Assembly (NCBI GenBank): GCA_017163975.1
Contig: JAFFSR010000242.1
Location: forward strand, 3,125,001-3,189,000
Reading direction: 5' to 3'
Source: Anastatus disparis
Lineage: Eukaryota; Arthropoda; Insecta; Hymenoptera; Eupelmidae
Length of the DNA: 64,000 nucleotides
Shown here in pieces: positions 13,901-20,489 of this stretch. A program made the translations under genes and the position numbers. Numbering within the stretch: position 1 is the stretch's first letter; each line of letters begins with the position of its first letter. Under the pieces are notes generated by a model that did not search any database, was not told the DNA's origin, and worked only from the letters and a program-made list of their open reading frames with translations.

Positions 13901-14837
13901 CCATCCACATGTTATATTTGTACATAGATTTCTACTATACCGGCGAAGAGCCTTATATGTATGATTTTAACTTGTATATAGCTGTGCGGCATTAGCTCAG
14001 TGGTCAGAGCTCGTGCCTGGAGATCTCGAGGAACGGGGGTTCGCGCACAGTGTCCACTTACTTTTTAATTTTAAAAAGTCTCATGTTTCAGTTTACTTTA
14101 TTAAAAATAAATTAATAATAATATTTATCTTGAAATTAAAATAAAAACAATTGAAATAATAATTCAGAGATTTGGACATAAATTTGTATGAGCATTGACA
14201 TATCTAATCACATTGTTTTGGTTTCACTAATCTACGGTGATCGGTCATACGGTAAACCTAAACGATATTTAATTGTATATATATATAATTCAATACCCCA
14301 TTAGAAAGTATAGAGCTGTCAATAATCTCTGAGGGAGTATTAAAATGTGAAGTGTGATATATTAAATATCAATAACGTTAAGGTGTGAGCAAGAACATAT
14401 GACATTTCAATACAAATATAGCATACTTTATACATACTATACCGAAAAGACCTGCTGCGACATAAAATCTTTTACATCATTTTGATTTATTTATGGTAAA
14501 GCATGTTATTCACCTTATTTTTCAGAAAGTATATATATCACAAGAGCATATTATAAGAAACGACAGTACTCTCTAAACTGTATAGTAACAAATTCAAAAA
14601 GTCTAAAGGTTAGTCTTTTATTTACAGTATGAATATATAATAATTTAAGCTTTTCACTCTACGAATTTCACAAAGATTAATTAATAAAAATTAATATTTT
14701 TAGTATCTGCAGAGGACATTATAAAGGCGCCAATAATTTGGACAAATTTAGAAGAAAATGAAGAATGGCCAGAAAAAATTAAAAAAATACTAAATCAACC
14801 AATTTTAGAACGAGATACTTATTTACTTCATAACTAA
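3196..14837 (+). CDS. FLYWCH zinc finger / MULE transposase gene, multi-exon, 5' end missing
   Basis: Seven exons can be read: 3196-3396, 3484-3565, 7218-7459, 11658-11855, 12131-12482, 13441-13665 and 14704-14837 (ends TAA). The first has a FLYWCH-like finger (C-x6-C, then GEHSC). The third ends with HIDGTFDARP, the first catalytic Asp region of MULE transposases (codon 7382-7384). The fourth has MMSDYEQALRNAA (second Asp, codon 11772) and ACWFHFCQ. The fifth has TNNLIESYH, typical of this family. Splice sites are standard GT/AG, and junctions 1-2, 3-4, 4-5, 5-6 and 6-7 agree in phase without a stop. The join from 3565 (phase 0) to 7218 (needs one base) does not fit, so an exon is missing or lost, and the true start exon was not found. 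All large introns hold other elements. It could be a recent transposon, a domesticated gene, or an early pseudogene. Confidence 0.75.
3705..4181. mobile_element. TA-flanked MITE, long copy (CACTGACAGAAA ends)
   Basis: Begins CACTGACAGAAAAGGTATCT and ends TTTCTATCAGTG, flanked by TA on both sides (3703-3704 and 4182-4183). No coding sequence. The second, shorter copy at 6805-7038 shares both ends, including ATTCCGTTTGCC near the right end. The TA duplication and short inverted ends suggest a Tc1/mariner-type non-autonomous element. It lies in an intron of the MULE-type gene. Confidence 0.75.
4310..4703. repeat. TTAA-ended dispersed repeat, diverged copy 1
   Basis: Shares blocks such as ACAAATATAATGACTTGTCCG, AATTTTTGTTAAA and ATTAGATATCAA with two nearly identical copies at 28936-29345 and 42861-43271. 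It ends CCTCTTAA like the others, but its left end is eroded. Clearly the oldest of the three. Confidence 0.65.
4704..5084. other. Noncoding, with a short perfect palindrome
   Basis: No gene is visible. Bases 4930-4970 form an almost perfect inverted repeat (TTCTAAAATGTAAATACAC, its complement, and a tiny loop). A less AT-rich patch near 4790-4910 has no recognisable content. Confidence 0.5.
5085..5640. repeat. Tandem AT-rich minisatellite
   Basis: About 15 degenerate units of roughly 25-60 bp, each containing TTAGATTTATCATTTGTATT or the variant TTCATAATTCGTATT. The same words in the opposite orientation (GAATGATAATTCGTAAATAA) form the array at 30562-30820, which also sits beside a hairpin. 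It is probably the subterminal module of the hairpin element at 5827-5961. Confidence 0.7.
5827..5961. repeat. Hairpin element, copy 2
   Basis: Inverted repeat from AAAGTAGTATTAT to ATACTATTT with inner arms TAAATTAGATC/GATCTAATTT and a tip GTCTCTCTCGGCTTCGCCTC. It is preceded by TGGCGAATTTTCGGC, the box found beside other copies. Confidence 0.65.
5962..6179. other. Short noncoding stretch with imperfect tandem words
   Basis: Contains GGTAAGTGGCCTATTGCGC and the related GGTAAGTAGCTAATAGCGC, about 40 bp apart. No gene is visible. Confidence 0.4.
6180..6345. repeat. GA-rich microsatellite with ~90-bp duplication
   Basis: Runs of GAGA at 6183-6200 and 6267-6290 each lead into a similar segment (AGAGAATGCT, then CGAAAG.AAACAA.ACACGC.AGAACGTG). 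The unit has been duplicated once. A 64-codon open frame through it is low complexity and not a gene. Confidence 0.65.
6456..6479. repeat. GC hairpin
   Basis: G-run, CTTCG, C-run: a stem of about seven G:C pairs with a CTTCG-type loop, in an otherwise AT-rich region. It may be the end of a mobile element. Function unknown. Confidence 0.5.
6524..6658. repeat. Palindromic MITE-like element
   Basis: Ends CTGAGGGGCTATTCAAG and CTTGAATAGCCCCTCAG are exact reverse complements, followed inward by GATACATATGTATGTATC-type sequence in both arms. No coding sequence. The superfamily is not clear. Confidence 0.75.
6671..6775. repeat. Hairpin element, copy 3
   Basis: AAAATAGTAT at the left and ATACTATTTT at the right. 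The inner arms GGTTTAGTTGACTATTGCGC and GCGCAATAGTCAACTAAACC are exact complements. The tip, ACGAGGGCAAGCTG, is a diverged form of the family's tip. Confidence 0.7.
6805..7038. mobile_element. TA-flanked MITE, short copy
   Basis: Begins CACTGACAGAAAAAGTATCT and ends CATTTCTGTCAGTG, with TA on both sides (6803-6804, 7039-7040). It is about half the length of the copy at 3705-4181, with an internal deletion and similar ends. Confidence 0.75.
8098..8433 (-). other. Possible element-encoded coding remnant
   Basis: A 111-codon minus-strand frame with a basic, leucine-spaced segment (for example LGCLKKQLKELKSHV). Such coils follow the DNA-binding domain in some transposases. It lies inside the large inverted-repeat element, has no recognisable domain, and overlaps open frames on the other strand, so it may be chance. 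Confidence 0.2.
8866..8995. repeat. Hairpin element, copy 4
   Basis: AATAGTATATGC at the left, TATACTATT at the right, tip TGTCGCCCTCGCTTCGCTCA with GGCGACA closing the stem. The outer arms are imperfect. A second partial tip (CACCTTCGCTTCGCTCAGGTG) lies just upstream at about 8770-8790. Confidence 0.7.
9160..9870 (-). pseudogene. Decayed transposase-like gene (SDGAPxQFKN type)
   Basis: Minus-strand frame from 9351 down reads DIIISDGAPIQFKNYL, two stops, then EIKWLFSATGHEKKAVDSIG and GLLKHYDTSRNLKEL, all in one frame. The pair of motifs (S-D-G-A-x-x-Q-F-K-N, then W-x-x-x-A-T-x-H-x-K-x-x-V-D-x-x-G-G) is common in a repetitive, usually unnamed protein group in arthropod and cnidarian genomes, from my recollection of such sequences. 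Upstream parts (for example KDDYYYIDTRKNTEIKREY) are in shifted frames. Several stops and frameshifts make it a pseudogene. It could be the remains of the enzyme of the surrounding inverted-repeat element. Confidence 0.6.
9958..10745. repeat. Foldback element with internal CGGCGATGG-type short repeats
   Basis: The left arm near 9960-10095 and right arm near 10560-10740 are reverse complements. A second inner pair is 10315-10400 with 10485-10550 (ATTGCGCATACATCGCAAAA and its complement). The arms consist of many degenerate words of 10-15 bp such as TCGGCGATGGATTCGCGATG, so the element is an inverted pair of minisatellite-like arrays. Confidence 0.75.
10868..10917. repeat. (AT)n microsatellite
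   Basis: About 25 uninterrupted AT dinucleotides. Confidence 0.95.
12530..12895. repeat. Direct duplication of a dispersed repeat
   Basis: Two copies, near 12530-12620 and 12780-12895, share TACGCTAAGA, an AGCTTCT segment, AAAATTTGAA.CAAAT and AAGATCTA/GAGATCTA. The reverse complement of the second copy matches sequence near 47675-47735 and 48026-48090 (GATCTCG..AACTACTCGATGG, then TTGCTTCAA.TTTTGCA). The family is unknown. It lies in an intron of the MULE-type gene. Confidence 0.55.
13030..13350. repeat. MITE-like element with ~45-bp inverted ends
   Basis: ATAATTGAAAACTTCTAAGG at the left is the near-exact complement of the right end (CTTAGAAGTTTTCAATTATG), and both continue inward through AAAAAG..C.TATCTT. 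No coding sequence. In an intron of the MULE-type gene. Confidence 0.7.
13986..14050 (+). other. tRNA-like segment (SINE head or tRNA pseudogene)
   Basis: GCTCAGTGGTCAGAGC forms a correct D-arm, and GGGGGTTCGCG resembles the B box (GGTTCGAATCC) with damage. The T-stem and acceptor stem do not pair properly, so this is not a working tRNA. Probably the pol III promoter of a tRNA-derived SINE. Confidence 0.5.
14150..14480. repeat. Dispersed repeat, copy 1
   Basis: Shares TTTGTATGAGCATTGACATATCTAAT-type sequence (first words GAGCATTGACATATCTAAT), a CGATAT word, a GGGAGTATT word and CTGC.ACGACATAA-like ends with 34370-34670. Both copies are diverged and noncoding. Confidence 0.5.
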
Positions 14838-14847
14838 GGTACGAATA

Positions 14848-15109
14848 CACCGAGAGACTTTTGCACTATAAAAGATAGTGCGTTTTAGAAACGCTCTACA
14901 AGGTGGCGCGCATGCACAATATTTTTGGAATATGCAAGATAAATATCGATGCGGTGCCACCTTGCGCTGTGTTTTACGATTAATGCACGAAAAAAAGTGA
15001 TGCATGCATTATAAAATGTAAGGCAATACATATGATTTACGTAGCAGAAGGCATCACTTTTTCTAGTGAGGACGCGCATCAAGTTTATTGAGGCAAAAGT
15101 CTCTCCGTG
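14848..15109. mobile_element. TA-flanked MITE just after the MULE-type stop codon
   Basis: Left end CACCGAGAGACTTTTGC, right end GCAAAAGTCTCTCCGTG, with TA on both sides (14846-14847, 15110-15111). The interior is noncoding; two overlapping 60-65 codon frames on the minus strand are incidental. The TA flanks suggest Tc1/mariner type. Confidence 0.75.
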
Positions 15110-15184
15110 TACAAAAACGTTAAGGTGCTTCTCGTTTGAATTAGAGAGTTGATAATTTTTAAAGTTTCATATCTGAAGAACTAT

Positions 15185-16965
15185 ATAACATAAAAGACTT
15201 TTTATACATCTCATTTAAAAGCTTTTGTAGTACTCTTTCAAAGTGTTATATACAAATTTTGTTTGCGATACGTAAACTCTCTTTTATGCATATTTAAAAT
15301 CTTGAAATTTAAAAAAATTTTTAGGACGACTTTGACTGTTTGTATAAGATCTAAAAATTAACGTATCTGCACTGATAGACCTTTAAGCACGATTTTCTCT
15401 TGAACGTATGCGCATCGGTCTTACGACAGTGTACGCCGCTTTCTGAATCCTAAGAGTGCGCCTCTCTCGCTGTAAGAGCGTATAGCTCTTAAGCGGGAGC
15501 GCCGCCATCTTACGTTAGATGGCGTTTTTCTTACAGTGTAAGAAAGCCGTTATCCAAGTTTTCAAGAGCTATAAGGATTTCTTCGGCTTTTTACTATGAA
15601 TCGAACAATTAATTAAGTAGCGAATGCTTTATATATTTTATAAAACATCCGCCATTTTCTATTACAATTATTTTAAATACTATTAATTGTATGCTAACAT
15701 TTTTTATTTATAAAATATGAATTTATAAAAAATGATATGTACATAAACACTTTTACATGCAATTAAAAGTATTTAAAATAAATGTAATAGAAAAAAATTG
15801 CGAACGCTTTATATATTTCATAAAACAATCGCAACTTTTTATTATAATTACTTTAAATACTTTTAATTGCATACAAATATTTTTTGTTTATAAAATATAA
15901 ACATAAAAATTTATGTATATATACATTTATAAATATATACATATGTATGTATATATATATATATATATATTTTATTTATTTATTTATATACACACATACA
16001 TACATATATTATGGCACGATAATATTATTCTATAATAATAATAATTTTAAATAAAAACAAGAAATAAAGATTCTTCACAAGCACAAATTCGCTCTCTCGT
16101 CATTGACATGTTTCTGTGTTCTGGGCAGGGTTGGTTTAGCGTTAATGTACGATCACAATTCATGACTGTAACAGCGAGTAACAGCGCCACCGCGACTTGA
16201 TTTTTAACTAACACTCGAGTTCGAAATTTAAATCCAAATCATTTTAACGTTATATTAATGAAAAATAAATTTTTTTCAACAAATAAAGATATGTATTAGG
16301 AAAAATCAAAGAAATATTTTATTTTGCAATATTAAATTACAATAAAAGTATCCGAATTTTAATTTCGAACTCGTGTGTTAGTTAAAAATCAAGTCGTGGT
16401 GGCGCTGTTACAGTCATGAACTGTGATCGTACATTAACGCTAAACCAACCCTGGTTCTGGGGCTTAAGAGCTATACGCTCTTAAGCTCGAGAGAGGGGCT
16501 GATAAATACGAGATCGCGGGGCGCTTGTCTGAAACGAGAGCGCTCTGATACTGTCAATGATTTCTTCTTAGGTATAATAACGCATTTTGCTTGTTAAAGA
16601 AGCGCATTGTCCTTAAAGGTCTATCAGTGTGCAAAAATCCGAAGTAACTTGAAAGAAAATTTAAAAAACTTTAAAACAAGACCTTAGACGTTATTTTAAA
16701 ATTATTTTAAACTACGATATAGCTGTTTTTACGAAAAAATGCCATTTTTTTAAAGTGTATTATGCTTTGAATACTATGCATTCTACAAAGAAATGGCAGA
16801 GGAAAAAAAGTTGCTTTTTGGATATAGAATCAATTCAGAATACTTTCAACGCAAAAAAATAAATTTTTTTTTTCGAACTGAAAAAATTTATTTATAATAA
16901 ATTATTTGTGCATGTTATGAGCACAAGAGCTTTTAAATGAGATGTATAAAAGACTTATATGACGT
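15185..16965. repeat. Nested inverted-repeat complex
   Basis: Three layers pair around a common centre. Outer arms: 15188-15227 with 16926-16965 (ATACATCTCATTTAAAAGCT and complement). Middle element: CACTGATAGACCTTTAA at 15370 and TTAAAGGTCTATCAGTG ending at 16629. Within that, GAGCGTATAGCTCTTAAG near 15477 pairs with CTTAAGAGCTATACGCTC near 16463. The innermost insert is annotated separately at 16126-16453. No coding sequence is seen. Confidence 0.7.
16126..16453. mobile_element. hAT-type MITE with perfect 8-bp target duplication
   Basis: Ends CAGGGTTGGTTTAGCGTTAA and its exact complement, arms of about 90 bp or more. The flanks GTTCTGGG at 16118-16125 and 16454-16461 are identical 8-bp duplications. 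CAGGG ends and 8-bp duplications are the hallmark of the hAT superfamily. It is inserted inside the older element 15370-16629. Confidence 0.85.
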
Positions 16966-17061
16966 ATATTTCCTAATAATTAATATATTTTTTCTTAGGT
17001 GATCTTAAATTATTGAGCGTCGGTGTATATATGTATATAATAAATAGTCAATAGGTTATTT

Positions 17062-17545
17062 TATTTAATTGAGGATATTTAAAACACATGAGAATAATTT
17101 ACTTGAACCAGATAATTTACTTCATGGTTTGCTTCAACCTGATATCAAACGTCAAGACATGTATAAGACAAAAATGACTAATATGTTTATCCGAATGGCT
17201 TCAACTATACTCTTAACAGAAATACCATTAGAAAATTTAATTTTATCTTGTCTTTTATAGAACCTGGTGCTGATTCTGAATTACTATTAATATAACATTT
17301 ACTTTTACCCCAACATTTACCACCACTAATATCAGATATAGCTTTGTAGAATGTTTAGATAAGTAAGATATTGTAAATAAAAAAGAAAAAGAAGAAAATT
17401 AAATAGCAATCTGGGCAGAGAATATTATTACTAAAGATGTTGATAAATTGGTAAAAAATGATTCAAACTCAATTGATGTTTAAATAATATTGACACCAAA
17501 TATGTAATTGTATAAAATAAATATTAACGAAAATTGCTTCTAGCA
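17062..17545 (+). pseudogene. Remnant A of a duplicated unrecognised gene
   Basis: A frame at 17069-17260 contains LLEPDNLLHGLLQPDIKRQD and MTNMFIRMASTILLTEI. In another frame, after an AG at 17260, comes EPGADSELLLI, a stop, then QHLPPLISDIAL. The tail (17440-17545) repeats the tail at 18720-18845 almost exactly, but with a frameshift. No family is recognised. It could be a mobile-element or viral-type gene fragment. Confidence 0.4.
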
Positions 17546-17979
17546 ATTACAATAAATATAAATTAATAATGGTATTGTATACCATTGCGGATTATTGTAT
17601 ACCTATAGTTGTTGAGAGGTTGGTTTATATTGCTTTGGTATATACGATGTTGATATCGCAAAGAATAAAAAAAAAAAGAAAGAAAAGAAAAAAAATTAAC
17701 GGGTATATATATATGTATGGCTTCGTCGATTATGTTGCTCGTTTATGGAGATGAAAGCCGATCGAATTGTTAGCCTTTTACACGCGTGGTAATATATACC
17801 TGGGCTCTATATGTGTACCGATTAGAAGCAAAGAGAGTGAATCTATATACGCTCAACATAAAACTATTATAAGTTCCAAAAGAAATAAATAATAAGTACT
17901 TGTAAAATAAGTATTAAGGTCAATGTTTCAATTGTTTTGCTGAAATTACATTAGCTTTTATACTCGTTTATTCAAATTA

Positions 17980-18208
17980 GGGTGAAAGAACCGGTAAATG
18001 AACGCGTAATACCTGTAAATGGACACTTTTTAAAGTCTTGTCAAATTGATAATATTGCAATAACTACGAAATTTATTACACTATGATTCCGCAATGTAAT
18101 TACTCTACATGAAAAAGATTAGTTATAAATAAGGAAACCGAAAATTCAAGACTTATCTTTAATTTTGTCCAGTTACCGGGTGGTGTCCAGGTACCGGCTC
18201 GTTCACCC
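17980..18208. repeat. MITE-like element with GGGTGAA ends
   Basis: Left end GGGTGAAAGAACCGGTAAATG pairs with the right end (GTACCGGCTCGTTCACCC) imperfectly, with TA on each side. No coding sequence. Confidence 0.55.
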
Positions 18209-18639
18209 TAGTTGGCTTTTTTCGTCATTTAATTTAATAAGATTTTGTTCTTGATATATTAAATTAAAAAATTCTATGGTATTAATAAAAATTGTTTCTT
18301 TATTAAATTATAGCTAATTCGTAACAAAATTTATTTTTTAAATTAATAAAATTCTTTTGAGCAAACAATATTTTTAATTTTATACTACTTTCTGATTTTG
18401 AGAATTTAATGATGTCGGGGAATATACTTCTGAACAACATAATCTTCAACTTCTTGATAAGTTTATTATAAGAAAATTAATATGAATGAAACTTTTTAAA
18501 AATTATATTAATTTTAAAACTTAGCTGCTTTTGTTATCATCGAAAAATACTGATTCTACTAATATTTTCCACGGCTTTTCTTTTAAATATTAAACAGCTA
18601 AGTTCTTCATAATTAGCATTACTTCAAAAACTTAAATAT

Positions 18640-18845
18640 ATATATTAGAAAAATTTTCTATCATATTAAATTAGATGAAACAGAATTGTTAGATATAAAT
18701 ATACATAAAACTTTAAGTTCTGTTGATAAATTGGTAAAAATGATTCAAACTCAATTGGTGTTTAAATAATATTGACACCAAATATGTAATTGTATAAAAT
18801 AAATGTTAACGAAAATTGTTTCTAGCAATAACAATAAATATAAAT
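18640..18845 (+). pseudogene. Remnant B of the same duplicated gene (3' end)
   Basis: An open stretch reads IRKIFYHIKLDETELLDINI, then HKTLSSVDKLVKMIQTQLVFK, then TAA (ends about 18769). From TTGATAAATTGGTAAAAATG onward it matches the end of remnant A at 17445-17545, including downstream untranslated sequence. No start or upstream exons were found. Confidence 0.4.
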
Positions 18846-19749
18846 TTCATTATTATTTCAGAGAATGTTTCGTAATTTTATATTTTTTTATCAACCTTAT
18901 AAATCATTCAATAATAATTAAATTCAGTAGAATCTAAAATATATTGTCATATTGTCAATAACATTATTTTACTCTTTTGCACACTGATTTATCTAAAATA
19001 ATGTTTATAATTTAAGATCATTTCATCTAGTTGAAAAAAAGTATTTTCTATTATTTCAAAAATTTATAAAATTTGGGCTCTATTTATGTAAGCATTAGTG
19101 AGATTTTGAAAGCAAGAGAATATTGAACAATTTTATTATAAATATGTTACAATTATTGAATCAAATTATTTTATTTGATATTGTTTGAAGTTGTTACCTC
19201 TTTAATAATGATTAATTTTTTATTTATTAATTAATTAATTTCTCTCGCGGCATAGGCCTTACATTTGGTATTTTGTGCTCTCCATACAGGACACAAAAAT
19301 TCATTTTGCGACCTGAGGACAAAAAAATAAATTTGTTCATCTATATTACTTTGAAAATTCAATTACGATTAAATATTTAGAGCACAATATACTGAAAGAC
19401 TTTGAGAGTTGCACTCTCTAGCGGCGTACATTCAACTCTTAGTAGGGGAGTAAAGGAGTGAGAGTCACGGTAACTCTGTGCTGGAAAGTAAGAGATACTC
19501 TCTAACTTTTAAAGCATGATTTACTTGCAATCCACGTTAAAAACACAATTATTTTAAGTTAGAAAATTATACAAAATGTAAGTCTACGAGTGAAATTTGT
19601 ATTTAATATATTTACAAAATTATATTGAGAAATAATTTTAAAAGTAACCTATAAACAAGCAATATATTGCTTATTTTTTTAAATATAAGCCCCTGAAATT
19701 TAAGGTTAGGATTTTTTAATTACGTGAAATTCTATGTAGCATAATTTAA
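18846..19749. other. AT-rich noncoding DNA
   Basis: No gene is visible. A less AT-rich patch at about 19385-19500 (repeated AGAGAGTT/ACTCTCTA words) may be part of an old element. Confidence 0.45.
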
Positions 19750-20480
19750 TTAATAGACTTAAATCATGAGCCCTAAACCCGTACATTCTCAACCCATGAA
19801 ACCTGAAACCATACACTATAAGGCCGCGATCACATGGTGCAGAATAGACATGCAGAATAGACCTTGCGTAATAGAAATAACCAATGAGAAGAAAGTTAGA
19901 AAGTAGCAGAATAGCTCTCATTGGTTATTTCTATTACGCAAGCTCTATTCTGCGTATCTATTCTGCACCATGTGATCGCGGCCTAAGACTACAAACCCTG
20001 AATCCGCAAACAATAAACCCTTAACTCATATAACCTGAACCCATGTAACAATGACTCTAAATCCATAAACCCTAAGCCCATGCACCCTAAACCCATAAAC
20101 TCTAAAAATAAAAAATATTATCCCATTAACCTTAAGTCCAAAACCCTCAAACATTAAACTTAAATTCTAAGTCCATGAACCAATAAAATATGAGCCCTAA
20201 ACCCATTAGCATTAAACCCATAAACCATAAATTATGAACTTTCAACCCATGAGCTTTTAATCATAACCTATAACCAAAAACTTTCTATCTATAAACCCAC
20301 AACCCATAGACCCTAAAACAATGAACTATTAAACGCCGAAAAACCGAAATCCATAATGCCTATTACCCAACAATCCCAAACTTGAAAAACCATAAACTTT
20401 AAACCCATTGTAACTAGACCTATAAACTCGTAACCCATAAACATTGAAGCTATGCAAGTTAATATTTAATTAATTATAAA
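19750..20480. repeat. Degenerate TAAACCC-like heptamer satellite
   Basis: Apart from one insertion, the stretch is made of degenerate words AACCCATAAACCCTAAACCC and similar, with a period near 7 bp (often doubled to 14). The unit resembles a TTTAGGG-type telomere repeat. It adjoins the hexamer array at 20490. No genes. Confidence 0.75.
19822..19983. mobile_element. Palindromic MITE in the heptamer satellite, PIF/Harbinger-like
   Basis: Ends GGCCGCGATCACATGGTGCA and its exact complement, with a second inner paired segment (GCGTAATAGAAATAACCAAT). The flanks are TAA on both sides (19819-19821, 19984-19986). A 3-bp TWA duplication with GGCCG ends suits PIF/Harbinger elements. It interrupts the satellite, so it is younger. 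Confidence 0.7.
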
Positions 20481-20489
20481 TCTCTAAAT

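Noticed and set aside
13986..14050. Functional tRNA gene
   Set aside because: The D-arm is good but the T-arm and acceptor stem do not pair.
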